Positions 46,373 through 55,388 of a DNA stretch of 64,000 nucleotides are shown piece by piece. The notes below the pieces were generated by a model, which worked only from the letters and a program-made list of their open reading frames with translations, was not told where the DNA came from and ran no database searches. A program made the translations under genes and the position numbers. The stretch is from Flavobacteriales bacterium (GTDB lineage Bacteria; Bacteroidota; Bacteroidia; Flavobacteriales_F; PHOS-HE28), in the NCBI GenBank assembly GCA_016705545.1, contig JADIYA010000018.1:1-64000 (forward strand), given 5' to 3'. How positions within the stretch are numbered: the first letter of the stretch is position 1; every line of letters begins with the position of its first letter.

Positions 46373-47489
46373 GCCTCAACGATCGCACCTGATGCCGGAC
46401 GAGTCCGCTCCAGCGCATCCCCGAGCGCGCGGAGAATCCTGTCGTGCTCTTCTGACGTCATGCCATTGATCAGCGGCAAGCAGAGCACGCGCGCTGCGCA
46501 ATCGCGGCTCACGGGGCACGGGGCGCTCTGCACATAGGGCAGCGCATCGAGCGATGGATAGAAATAGCGGCGCGCATGCACGCCCTCTTCGGCCAATGCT
46601 TTCAGCACGCGCTCACGTGTTTCGGCATCGGGCAGCAGCACCGGGTAGTAGGAGTAGTTCCACAAAGTGCCTTCGGGCAGCACGGGGCGCTGCACGGGCA
46701 GGCCATCGAGGGCCTCATCGTAGCGTTCGCACAGGGCCTTGCGCTCGGCAATGTTGCAATCCATGCACGGCAGCACGGCAAGCCCCATGGCGGCATGCAC
46801 CTCGCTCATCTTGGCGTTCATGCCCAAGGTGAAGTGCTCATCGCCCGAGTGGCCGAAGCTGCGCAACAGGCGCGTTGCCTTGTCGAGCTCCGGCGTATGC
46901 ACGATGGTAGCACCGCCCTCCACGGTGTGGAAGAGCTTGGTGGCATGGAAGCTCAAGGTGCTGGCATCACCGTAGGAAGTGATGGGCCTGCCCTGTAGCG
47001 CACATCGAAGGCATGGGCGGCATCGTAGATCACCTTCAACCCGTGCTTCTTGGCGATGGCATCGATGGCCTCCACATCGCAGGGAATGCCATAGACGTGC
47101 GTGGCCAGGATGGCTGTGGTGCGCGGCGTGATGGCGGCCTCGATCAGCGCGGGATCGATGCAGAGCGTATCGGGTCGGATGTCCACGAAGACCGGCGTGC
47201 AGCCCTCCCAGAGCAGCGCGCTGGTGGTGGCCACGTAGCTGTATGGTGTGGTAATCACCTCGCCCTTCACTTGCAAAGCGCGAAGGGCCAGTTGGATGGC
47301 GAGGGTGCCATTGGCCATGAGCAGCAAGTGCGGCGCTTCGAGGCGCTCGCGCAAGGCCGCTTCGAGGCGCTTGTGCAAGGGGCCGTTGTTGGTGAGCACA
47401 TGGCTCTCGTAGGCCTCGTTGAGCAAACGCAGGTACTCTTCCTTGGGTGGGAGGAAGGTGCGGGTGACGTAGATCGGCTGGTGGCTCAT
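46369..47489 (-). CDS. DegT/DnrJ/EryC1/StrS aminotransferase (one frameshift at 46991)
   Basis: About 373 residues; a PLP enzyme that aminates an NDP-keto sugar. NNGPLHKRLEAALRERL, ANGTLAIQLALRAL, IYDAAHAFDVRY and STLSFHATKLFHTVEGG (Lys) are family motifs, and NAKMSEVHAAMGL completes the site. The frame breaks at 46991-46993: one added G restores VRYRGRPITSYGDASTLSF. This is a clear three-for-four G contraction, so the gene is almost certainly intact in the organism. It is the likely partner of WbqC-like. Its relatives include RffA and PerA types. Confidence 0.88.
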
Positions 47490-47525
47490 ACCGTTGATCG
47501 GACCGCAAGCTACCGAGATGGCGGT

Positions 47526-48515
47526 TCACTTATAGGCACAGGCTTTGAAAGCGGGCGCACGGAGCAGCTTTAGACTATGGGCGAGAGCGCGCCTGAAACG
47601 AAGTTGCAAGGGGTAGAGCGCCATGAGCGCACCATCCAACGGGGACCGGCACCACCAGCCGTCGGTTCCATAGCCGGTTGCCCGTAGCCAACCGCCTGCG
47701 ACACGGTCGAAGACGTACCGTTGACGGAGGCCCATGCGCGCTTGCCAGATGGCGCCAGGTTTCTCCCGCAAGGCATTGTGGCTGGCGTCACCGCTGCTCA
47801 CCTGCTTGCGGTCGAAGTGATGCTCGGCAGCTATCCGGTCGCACCAGGCATCATCGGGATCAAGTTCGCAGAAAGCGAGCAGCTTGCGCAATCCTCCTGC
47901 GGAATCGGCCAGCAGGTCCTCATAGCGCATTTCCATGAAGCGCGATGCATCGACGCGTTTCCCATGCGCGCGCGACAGCCTCACGGAATCTGCCCATTCG
48001 CGCGCTGCGCCTTCCATGCTGGCCGCTCCGAACCCCACCCGGGCGCGCGCGCTCAGCATGCTCAGGGCTGTATCACGGCCATCACGGATCATATGGATGT
48101 ACCGCCCACCGGGCATCAGATGCTCGATCAGCGGCAAGTGATAGGTATAGCCAGGGTGCTTCTCGAGTAGCAATGAAGCGCCGGGCTTGGCGGTCTGGAT
48201 GCGGCGGTAGGTCTGCTGAGCGATGGCGCGCAGGCCATCGTCGAACTCCGCCTCGGTCACGATAATCGAAGCCCCTGTTTCCATTCACCACGGTCGATGT
48301 GGCCCTTCTCGCGCAAGAAGGCATCGCGCGCCGGGGCCAAGTACCGCGAGAGCAATGTCATTTCGCGCGGTGCGCTAACGATCGCGGGATGCTGCTCCAG
48401 CATGCGATGCAGCCACGTGGTGCGCTGCGCGGGGGCCCCGATGATGTACAGGACCCCCCACCCCCAGCGTCTGACCGTGCGGCAGCCCCGACTCGGCATG
48501 CGGATTCATGGTCAT
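47526..48515 (-). CDS. Sulfotransferase (frameshifted N-terminus)
   Basis: About 325 residues. From 48284 the frame contains LLEKHPGYTYHLPLIEHLMPGG, YIHMIRDGRDTALSML (3'-phosphate loop) and MRYEDLLADSAGGLRKLLAF, matching Sulfotransfer_3/1. The P-loop is upstream in another frame: VLYIIGAP then TTWLHRMLEQHP, where APRSGTTW is expected; the sequence between has one extra C in a CCCCC run and one missing G. Another indel near 48280 joins the halves. The start is probably the ATG at 48515 or 48509. Likely glycan O-sulfation. Confidence 0.72.
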
Positions 48516-49331
48516 GTTGCTTGGGATCAGCACGATGCCGAACCGTTCGTGAACAGCGCGCGCATCATCGGCGAAATAGCTGATGAGGTCGCGCTTCAGC
48601 GCTGGTGAGAGCGGCTCGCCATATTCCCGTGCATTGCTCCGTGTGCCGAATGCCGGATGATCCGAAGGAAAGGGGGAGAGTCCCAGATCGATGAGCACAG
48701 GATTCACCAGTGATGCCGGATACTTTTTGAGCGTTTCGAATGATTCCACCCGCAACCGGTCGCCCCCCACATGGTGCAGGTAGCGTTCCAGTTGTGGCAT
48801 GTAACGCCCACGATCGAGGTAGCGCTTCGCGGAATGCACTGCTTTGCCACTCAGCTCGTCTTCCACGGCTTGGGCGAAGGGTCGTGGATCATATAGGTGG
48901 CCATGCATCGGGTCGCCATTGAAGCGGTGGTACATGTTCCATGCGCTGTATGCCCGTTCCACTGGATGGCGCAGCACCGCTAAGCATCGGGCGCGCGGAA
49001 GGTGGCGAGCGATCCGCTCAGCGGTCGATTCATGATAGAGGTACATCGGTGAGGCATCGAAGGTGAGGGCCAGGCCAGCCAAGGGTCGGCGCGGGAAGAA
49101 CGAGCGATAGTGGTTCATCCCTTTGGCATAGGCAGACTCGCTGCTGAAGAACGACACCTCCTTCACCCTCGGCTGCACGATCCGCGGATGCTTGCTGAGC
49201 AGCTCATATAGCGTGGTGGTTCCGGCTTTCTGCGCACCGATGATGATGAGTTCGGGCTGCATACGCGGCATGAACGGCTGCAAGGGCCGCGTGGCAATGA
49301 GCAGGGCTTTTCCGAGGGAAAGGGCCATCAC
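48516..49331 (-). CDS. Sulfotransferase
   Basis: About 270 residues up to the likely end. The P-loop is IIIGAQKAGTTTLYELL and the 3'-phosphate loop LAVLRHPVERAYSAWNMYHR, the classic Sulfotransfer_1 pair; KEVSFFSSESAYAKGMNHYRSFFP, YLDRGRYMPQLERYL and FETLKKYPASL are further hallmarks of NodH- and HS-sulfotransferase-like enzymes. In the sequence given the frame runs on to 48375 through the next gene's start, so the true stop is probably hidden by an indel near 48520. The gene overlaps wzt by 4 bp. With three other sulfotransferases here it points to a sulfated glycan. Confidence 0.82.
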
Positions 49332-50590
49332 CGGTTCCAGATGAGCGTTGGTCGCACCGCACCGGGCATCTTGCGGAAGGTGGAGCCCGAACGGGCGCCT
49401 TCGTGCACATCGAAGCTCAGCACATCCTCCGCCTTGAAGAGGACCCGTCCTTGACGGAAGAAGACCAAGTGGTAACGATAGGTATTGGAGTTGAGCAGCT
49501 GCGCGGGTATGGTGCAGGCCACTTTGCTGCGTCCGAGATTCCAGAACCGGGCCGGTTGGCTGGCCGAGAGGTCGTTGCTGAAGGCGATGGCATCGTTGCC
49601 GGTGCGCACTTGCAGCCGGATATCGAGGTCGGCATCGGCGATGCCCAGGTTGTCCAGCTCGATTTCGATGCGGACGGCCGAATCGGTGGTGAAGGCTCCC
49701 GAAGGATCATCGCTGATGGCGCGAACGGAGACCAAGCGAAGGTCCTCCGTTCCAGGGCCCTCCCCTTCGGCCCATTCCTGCGCACTGTGCTGGTGCGTGC
49801 TCACAAGCAGGTAATCACGCACCAGTTCATCCGTAGGACCTTCCGCTCGGAGCCGTCCTTTCTCAAGCCAGATGGCCCGGGTGCAGAGGCTTTGCAGGCT
49901 CACCAGGTTGTGGCTCACGAAGAGGATGGTGCGCCCGCTGGACGCCACTTCACGCATGCTGCCGATGCATTTGCGCTGGAACTCGGCATCGCCCACGGCG
50001 AGCACTTCATCGACGATCAGGATCTCCGGATCCAGGTGCGCGGCCACGCTGAAGCCCAAGCGCACTTTCATGCCGCTGCTGTAGCGCTTGATCGGTGAAT
50101 CGAGGTGATGCTCGATGCCGCTGAAGGCGATGATCTGGTCGAGCTTGCGGTTGATCTCGGCCTTGCGCATGCCAAGGATGGCGCCGTTGAGGTAGATGTT
50201 CTCGCGTCCGGTGAGCTCCGGGTGGAAGCCCGTGCCCACCTCGAGCAAGCTGCTCACCTTGCCGCGCATGCGGATCACGCCTTCGGTAGGCAGGGAGATC
50301 CGGGAGAGGAGCTTGAGGAGCGTGCTCTTGCCCGCGCCGTTGCGCCCGATGATCCCGAGCATCTCGCCGCGCTTCACCTCGAAGGACACGCCTTGCAGCG
50401 ACCAGAAGTAATCGCCCACGCGCTGCTCACCCTCCGGCGCCCGCCGCTTCTTGCCCGCATCGGCCCGACCGCGCATTCGGCCCCAGAGCGCAACGGCCTC
50501 ATCGGCAAGCAGGTCGCTGCCCATCACGCCCAGCCTGTATCGCTTGCGCAGGTCCTCGACCTGGATCACCAAATCACTTCGCCCGCTCAT
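49328..50590 (-). CDS. wzt: ABC transporter ATP-binding protein, O-antigen/polysaccharide export (Wzt)
   Basis: A 420-residue ATPase energising glycan export. Walker A is IGRNGAGKST (81-90), the signature is YSSGM (170-174) and Walker B is LIVDE (191-195), with a conserved VSHNL switch. The last 150 residues form a beta-sandwich (AVRIEIELDNLGIADADLDIRLQV...) typical of Wzt C-terminal carbohydrate-binding domains, which recognise a modified non-reducing end such as a methylated or phosphorylated sugar. Its stop overlaps the sulfotransferase and its start overlaps the permease (ATGA). The gene is intact. Confidence 0.92.
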   Translation of the reverse strand: MSGRSDLVIQVEDLRKRYRLGVMGSDLLADEAVALWGRMRGRADAGKKRRAPEGEQRVGDYFWSLQGVSFEVKRGEMLGIIGRNGAGKSTLLKLLSRISLPTEGVIRMRGKVSSLLEVGTGFHPELTGRENIYLNGAILGMRKAEINRKLDQIIAFSGIEHHLDSPIKRYSSGMKVRLGFSVAAHLDPEILIVDEVLAVGDAEFQRKCIGSMREVASSGRTILFVSHNLVSLQSLCTRAIWLEKGRLRAEGPTDELVRDYLLVSTHQHSAQEWAEGEGPGTEDLRLVSVRAISDDPSGAFTTDSAVRIEIELDNLGIADADLDIRLQVRTGNDAIAFSNDLSASQPARFWNLGRSKVACTIPAQLLNSNTYRYHLVFFRQGRVLFKAEDVLSFDVHEGARSGSTFRKMPGAVRPTLIWNR

Positions 50591-51468
50591 ATCACATCAG
50601 CGAATGAGCGCTCTACGCGCTGGAAGAGAAGGAGGCCGAGCACCAGCACAACGACTGCCACCCCTGCGCTGTACCAAAGGGTGCCCCATTCCATGGGCAT
50701 TCCCAGCAAGGCTGCACGGAAGCCCTCGATCACCGGAGTGAGCGGGTTCAGTTCGATGGCCGCGCGGAGCTTGCTGCCGGGCGCGGTCATCGAGAGCGGG
50801 AAGATCACCGGGCTGGCGTACATCAGCAGTTGCACAGCGAAGCCGATGAGGAGGCCGAAGTCGCGGTAGCGCGCGGTGAGCGCGCTGACCCCGAGGCCGA
50901 CGCCCAGGCCCATGACGGCGATGATGGCGATGAGCGCGGGCAACATGGCGGCCTCGGCCCCCACGGGCCATGGGTGCTTGCCGAGCAGCGCGTAGATGAG
51001 CGCGAACACCAGATAAGCCGTGAGCTGCACCCCGAAATTGAATCCGGTGGCGAGCACCGTGGCCAAGGGCGCCACCAGCCGTGGGAAGTACACCTTGGTC
51101 ATCAAGGCGGCGTTGCTCAACAGGGTCTGGGAGGTGCGTGTGACCACGCCGCTGAAGAAGCCCCAGGGCACCACTGCGCTCAGGTAGAAGAGCAAGGGCG
51201 GTATGCCGGACGGCGCCATGCGCGCCATGATCCCGAAGACCACGGCGAACATGATGGAGGTGAGCAGCGGTTGCAGGACCTGCCATGCAGGGCCGATGAG
51301 GGTCTGCTTGTACACCGCGAGCAAGTCGCGCCGGACCAGCAGCAGCAGCAGGTCACGATAGCGCCAGATCTCGCGCAGGTCCAGGCTCCACCAACCGTGT
51401 TCGGGACGTACCACTACCTCCCATTGCTCCGATTGCGCGTCCCCGGCATCACGCATGGCCATGGTCAT
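50587..51468 (-). CDS. wzm: ABC-2 type polysaccharide export permease (Wzm)
   Basis: A 293-residue inner membrane permease. LDLREIWRYRDLLLLLVRRDLLAVYKQTLIGPAW is the amphipathic N-terminal gate helix of Wzm/TagG/KpsM proteins, followed by six hydrophobic helices including SIMFAVVFGIMARM, PPLLFYLSAVVPWGFF and LLMYASPVIFPLSM. The conserved ELNPLTPVIEGFRAALLG near the C-terminus is diagnostic. It forms the channel with two copies of Wzt. Coupled to wzt and wzc by 4-bp overlaps, it would export undecaprenyl-linked glycan to the periplasm. Confidence 0.92.
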   Translation of the reverse strand: MTMAMRDAGDAQSEQWEVVVRPEHGWWSLDLREIWRYRDLLLLLVRRDLLAVYKQTLIGPAWQVLQPLLTSIMFAVVFGIMARMAPSGIPPLLFYLSAVVPWGFFSGVVTRTSQTLLSNAALMTKVYFPRLVAPLATVLATGFNFGVQLTAYLVFALIYALLGKHPWPVGAEAAMLPALIAIIAVMGLGVGLGVSALTARYRDFGLLIGFAVQLLMYASPVIFPLSMTAPGSKLRAAIELNPLTPVIEGFRAALLGMPMEWGTLWYSAGVAVVVLVLGLLLFQRVERSFADVI

Positions 51469-53882
51469 GCGGATTGGTTCCGGTCATCGCTCTTCTCCTT
51501 GCCTTTGCTCCGGCGGCCATAGCCATATCCATAGCCATAGCCGCTGCCGTAGCCGTACGCATAACGGTATCCGTAGCCGTAATTGGTATTGTAGTAGTAC
51601 TTGCTCTTCTTCATCCGGACGCCGTTGAGGATGAAGCCCGCATTTGTGCCCGGGTTGGTGGCCAGCACTTCCAAGGCATTGTTCACATGGTCCTTGCTGG
51701 CGAATTGCGTGTTCACCACGAACATGGTGCAGTCGGCATAGCGCATCATCAGGAGCGCGTCGGTAATCAGGCCCACGGGCGGGGTATCGACGAGCACGTA
51801 GTCGTATTCCAAGCGGGCCTCAGCGAACAACTCCTCCAGCTTCTTGCTGAGCACGAGCTCCGAGGCATTGGGCGGTGTGGGGCCGCTGAGCATCACATGG
51901 AAATTCTCGAACTGGGTGGGCAGCACGGCATCACGCCAGGGCACCTTGCCGATGAGCACGTTGCTCAGGCCCGTAGCGCTGCTCATGCCCAGGCCGGTGG
52001 CCACCTTGGGCTTGTGCAGGTCGAGTTCGAGCAGCAGCACGCGCTTGCCGGCCTTGGCCAGGATCGCACTGAGGTTCACCGAGCAGAAGGTCTTCCCTTC
52101 GTTGGGCCTGTAGCTGGTCACCATCACCACTTTGCCGCCTTCGCCCCTGCCCTGCACGTACTCCAGATTGGTGCGCACGGACCGGAAGCTCTCGGTAATG
52201 GCGGCCTTGGGGTCGCTGTCCACCACCACGTAGTTCTGCTCGGCTTTCTCGCTGGCGATGATCTCACCGTAGATGGGCAGCGGCGTGAGTTCCTTGAGCT
52301 GGTCGGCGTTCTCGATGCGGTCGTAGAACATCACGCGGATGAAGACCACCAGCAGCGCCACCACCACCCCGCCGAGCATGAAGGTGTAAAGGATCTTGGC
52401 TTTGTCCGGCCGCACCACGCCCAATCCGCGTGCGCTCTCGATCACCTTGGTCTGCGGCACGATGCCGGCCCGGGCAATGATGGTGCTGGCGCGCTTCTCG
52501 AGCATGAACGTGTAGAGCCGCTCGTTCACGGCAAGGCGGCGCTGGATGTTGATCATGTCGCGCTGCTTCCTCGGGAGCTTCTGGAGCATGCGCTCATAAT
52601 CGCCGACCTGTGATTGCACATCGGCCATGCGCCCTTGCTTCGCGGCACGGGCGTTCTTGATGTACGTGAGCAGGCTGGCCCGGTCTCGTTGAAGCGTGCT
52701 ATCAACCTCTTGCACCGCCATGTTGGCTGCAGTGCCGGAGTAGAGCATGGCATTGCGCTCCATCTGCTTGTTCACGAGGCTGCCGAGCATGTCGCGGAGG
52801 AACATGTCCTCGATGATGAAGGTGGCCGGCGGCAGCAGGCGCTCGTCCTCGCTATTGAGGACGTACTCCTCCAACGCATCAAGCGCCTGCATGTCGAGCT
52901 CGAACTGCCTCCGCTGCTTGTCGTAGGTGACCATCTCGCTGAAGAAGAGGTTCTCCTCCCGCTCGATGTCGATGACGTCCTCATCCTGCTTGTAGCTGAG
53001 CAATTCGCGCTCATGCTGGTCGAGCACCACGGTGACCTCAGCGAGCTGGCGGTCGATGTAGTTCACCGTATTCTCATTGATCTCGTATTCGCTCTTCAGC
53101 GTCTGCCGGATGTACTCCGCGGAGAGCGAATCCAGGAAGAGCTTGGCGCGCTCAGGCACCTCATCCTCCGTGGTCACCTCGAGGATGGTGGTGAACTCCT
53201 GGTTATCGACCTTGATGGACTTGATGCGCTCATTGACTTGCCGGGCGCGCTCATGCCGCACGAATTGGTAATCGGTCTGCGCGAACTGGGCCTGATTCTT
53301 CGCCGTCATGTACGGCGAGCGGTCCACGCGGATGACGAAATCATCATCGCGCTCATCCACATTGAACCGGAAGGTCTTGCGAGCGACCTCCCCATCCTTG
53401 TCGTAGCTCAGCTCGTAGCGGTCGATATCCAGGATCCGCAGGTCGATCGGCCGGTCATACAAGCGCTTGGAGAGCACCTGCATATTGACCTTGAATGGCA
53501 TGTTGCCGTAATGCTGCGTGGTCTTGAATCTGCCGACGATGAAGTACGAAACGTCGAAATCCAGCTTGTCCAGGGTCCGGTTCACAAGGTCGAAGCTGGT
53601 GAGCACCCGCTTCTGGTTCACGAGGTCGCTGTAAGCGCCAACGTACCCGATGCTCTTGTACACCTGGGTCTGGTAGTCGTACACCTCGCGGTCGCGCAGC
53701 AGGATCTGGGTCCGAGCGCCATATACATCCGGCAATTTGTAGCTGTACAGGTAGGCCAGCACGGCCGAGACGCCAAGGGCAACCGCCACGAAGTACCAGT
53801 TCTTCGTGGCTATGCGCAGGAAGGCACGGACATCCTTCGCATCGATGATGCTGTTGCGCTGCTGAGCCTTGGGGGAGGACAT
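51465..53882 (-). CDS. wzc: Wzc-type polysaccharide co-polymerase and tyrosine autokinase
   Basis: An 805-residue inner membrane protein. TM1 (NWYFVAVALGVSAVLAYLYSY) follows the start; the large periplasmic domain is rich in coiled coil; TM2 (ILYTFMLGGVVVALLVVFIRV) precedes a cytoplasmic kinase. Walker A SYRPNEGKTF is near residue 595, A' LLLELDLHKPK follows, and Walker B VLVDTPPVG is near 697. The tail (about 760-787) has 13 Tyr in 29 residues alternating with Gly, the presumed autophosphorylation cluster. ATG 53882 (MSSPKAQQ) is chosen over 53936. Phosphorylation state controls chain length. It heads the export operon. Confidence 0.93.
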   Translation of the reverse strand: MSSPKAQQRNSIIDAKDVRAFLRIATKNWYFVAVALGVSAVLAYLYSYKLPDVYGARTQILLRDREVYDYQTQVYKSIGYVGAYSDLVNQKRVLTSFDLVNRTLDKLDFDVSYFIVGRFKTTQHYGNMPFKVNMQVLSKRLYDRPIDLRILDIDRYELSYDKDGEVARKTFRFNVDERDDDFVIRVDRSPYMTAKNQAQFAQTDYQFVRHERARQVNERIKSIKVDNQEFTTILEVTTEDEVPERAKLFLDSLSAEYIRQTLKSEYEINENTVNYIDRQLAEVTVVLDQHERELLSYKQDEDVIDIEREENLFFSEMVTYDKQRRQFELDMQALDALEEYVLNSEDERLLPPATFIIEDMFLRDMLGSLVNKQMERNAMLYSGTAANMAVQEVDSTLQRDRASLLTYIKNARAAKQGRMADVQSQVGDYERMLQKLPRKQRDMINIQRRLAVNERLYTFMLEKRASTIIARAGIVPQTKVIESARGLGVVRPDKAKILYTFMLGGVVVALLVVFIRVMFYDRIENADQLKELTPLPIYGEIIASEKAEQNYVVVDSDPKAAITESFRSVRTNLEYVQGRGEGGKVVMVTSYRPNEGKTFCSVNLSAILAKAGKRVLLLELDLHKPKVATGLGMSSATGLSNVLIGKVPWRDAVLPTQFENFHVMLSGPTPPNASELVLSKKLEELFAEARLEYDYVLVDTPPVGLITDALLMMRYADCTMFVVNTQFASKDHVNNALEVLATNPGTNAGFILNGVRMKKSKYYYNTNYGYGYRYAYGYGSGYGYGYGYGRRSKGKEKSDDRNQSA

Positions 53883-53998
53883 CCAGTGGGGTGCGGACGC
53901 GCAAGGGCGCGGTTTACCGCCGATGAAAGCGGCCAAATATAGGTGGGGGGTCCCGCGTGCCTAGGACGGAGCACTGCCTTCGTCGGTCGAAAAGTCAT

Positions 53999-54031
53999 TT
54001 TGGCGAGATTGATTTGCTTTCGATACTTTTG
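53999..54031 (+). promoter_or_regulatory. Bacteroidota-type promoter of the exosortase operon
   Basis: TACTTTTG at 54024-54031 fits TAnnTTTG exactly, and TTTG at 53999-54002 is 21 bp upstream, in the usual range for the -33 element. The first start codon (54058) is 26 nt downstream. This is the clearest two-part promoter in the window. Confidence 0.6.
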
Positions 54032-54057
54032 GCGGCGATCAAAGTCCTCCTGATCTG

Positions 54058-54264
54058 ATGCAACTGGTCCTACGCGCGCTCTTCGTCCTCGGCATGGTTG
54101 TGCTTCCCTGCGCTGGTGCCCTCATGGCACAGCCTGTCGGTGGGCCGCCGCCCTGCTGGCCCCCGCCTTGCATCCCGATTGACGGCGGATTGAGCGCTTT
54201 GTTGGCAGCTGGCCTGCTTTACGGAGGCGCCAAGGCCGCGCAGATGCGCCGGCGTCAGGCATAG
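54058..54264 (+). CDS. PID-CTERM-like small sorting-signal protein (predicted exosortase substrate)
   Basis: A 68-residue protein. A signal peptide (residues 1-25, ending LMAQ) is followed by a Pro/Gly/Cys linker with CWPPPC (33-38), then PIDGG (40-44), a hydrophobic helix (45-58, LSALLAAGLLYGGA) and a basic tail MRRRQA. Motif, helix and basic end form the tripartite layout of exosortase sorting signals. Once the signal peptide is removed, fewer than 20 residues lie before the helix, so it is nearly all sorting signal. It precedes the exosortase by 2 bp. Function beyond being a candidate substrate is unknown. Confidence 0.7.
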   Translation: MQLVLRALFVLGMVVLPCAGALMAQPVGGPPPCWPPPCIPIDGGLSALLAAGLLYGGAKAAQMRRRQA

Positions 54265-54266
54265 GC

Positions 54267-54815
54267 ATGTCCCTCTCTTCCGGCTCCGCGACCAAGCGTG
54301 ACCCGCTGATTCGTTTCCTTGTCGTTGGAGTAGGCCTTTGGCTGGCATGGCTCCTGACCTACCACCTAGGGCTGCATCCCTGGGGCAAGCTCGATCGGGC
54401 CGTGATCAACAGCCTGGTCTCCATCGCCACCTTCGTCCTCGAGGGCCTCGGACACGAAATGCTGCCTGAGCCGCGCATCGATCTGGAGCGCTACATCGGT
54501 ATTCAGGGCGGAAGCCATCTCTGGATCGGCGATCCCTGCAATGGCATCCCGCTCTTCGCCGTGTTCATGGTCTTCATCATCGCCTTTCCAGGACCTTGGA
54601 AACACAAGGCCTGGTTCATTCCTGCTGGCATCGCCCTGATCCATTTGCTCAATGCTCTTCGTGTCGCGGTCCTGTGCATCGTTGTCACACACGGTTATGG
54701 CTGGCTCGAATTCAACCACGACTACACCTTCTATGTGGTGGTTTACGGCGCCGTATTCGGGCTCTGGTACCTCTGGGTGAAGCGGTTCAGCAATTGGACG
54801 AAGCGCGTTGCATGA
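54267..54815 (+). CDS. Exosortase/archaeosortase family transpeptidase
   Basis: A 182-residue multi-pass membrane protein, a short single-domain member. The catalytic set is Cys91 (GDPCNGIPL), Arg132 (NALRVAVL) and His151 (FNHDYTF), the Cys-Arg-His triad of exosortases, each placed within or next to a helix. The enzyme should cleave after a PID-type motif and transfer the protein to another molecule, at the outer face of the inner membrane. Bacteroidota XrtF, XrtN or XrtX families are the likely homes. It overlaps the next gene by 4 bp (ATGA). The gene is intact. Confidence 0.85.
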   Translation: MSLSSGSATKRDPLIRFLVVGVGLWLAWLLTYHLGLHPWGKLDRAVINSLVSIATFVLEGLGHEMLPEPRIDLERYIGIQGGSHLWIGDPCNGIPLFAVFMVFIIAFPGPWKHKAWFIPAGIALIHLLNALRVAVLCIVVTHGYGWLEFNHDYTFYVVVYGAVFGLWYLWVKRFSNWTKRVA

Positions 54816-55324
54816 ACGCGGGCATGATTCAATCGTGGGCATCACGCGCCGGTACGGCGGTCTCCAACCTGGTCATCCCGAAGAAACGCGCGTTGATGAG
54901 CCTGTTCTGGCTTGGCCTCGCCTCACTGCTCGGGGCTGCCCGTGAATTCGTGGCCACCAACATCAATTTCCAGATTGACTTCCTCTCGAACAGCCGCGAG
55001 CGGAACTACGCGCATTCGGTGTTCCGTGACTGGGCGCAAGGCTGGGACCTCGCCGACGCCCAACGCGCGAAGTGGCTGGCTGCTGGCGCCTTCATGGTTT
55101 CCATGGCCGTGCTCACTGCGGCCATGGCGCGCACGCGATTCGGCGATCACCGCTACGCGGTGCCCGTCATGGTCTTTTTCGCTGCGCTTGGCGCATGCGC
55201 TGGCATCTGTTACTGGGCCAACCCGGCGCTGCTCAGGCCCGTTGCCATCGCCATCCTTCATGCCCTGCAATACCCCGTGCCGGTGCTCTTGGTCTGGGTG
55301 CTGAGTTGGGTCCGCATGCGCTGA
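54812..55324 (+). CDS. Exosortase-associated membrane protein
   Basis: A 170-residue protein with four predicted membrane segments: ALMSLFWLGLASLLGAA, WLAAGAFMVSMAVLTAAM, VPVMVFFAALGACAGICY and PVAIAILHALQYPVPVLLVWVLSWV. Between the first two is a polar loop of about 50 residues (NFQIDFLSNSRERNYAHSV). No enzymatic motif is seen. Its start overlaps the exosortase stop, and small membrane partners are known for Bacteroidota exosortases (for example the XrtF- and XrtX-associated types). I infer that it helps substrate presentation or acts as the acceptor-side subunit. Confidence 0.65.
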   Translation: MNAGMIQSWASRAGTAVSNLVIPKKRALMSLFWLGLASLLGAAREFVATNINFQIDFLSNSRERNYAHSVFRDWAQGWDLADAQRAKWLAAGAFMVSMAVLTAAMARTRFGDHRYAVPVMVFFAALGACAGICYWANPALLRPVAIAILHALQYPVPVLLVWVLSWVRMR

Positions 55325-55388
55325 ACGTGCTCCCGCGATGGGGTTCACGCCTGGAGGCGAATACCTTCGCGCGCCGCGCTCAACGCCC

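Noticed and set aside
33446..48515. Calling all broken genes pseudogenes
   Set aside because: The indels are single-base and restore full family sequence; no accumulated nonsense or deletions are seen, so sequence error is at least as likely.
51520..51605. Regularly spaced short repeats resembling a CRISPR or microsatellite
   Set aside because: They encode the Tyr-Gly tail of wzc; there are no spacers.
52614..53942. A 442-residue plus-strand open frame
   Set aside because: Antisense to the periplasmic domain of wzc, with no plausible domain.
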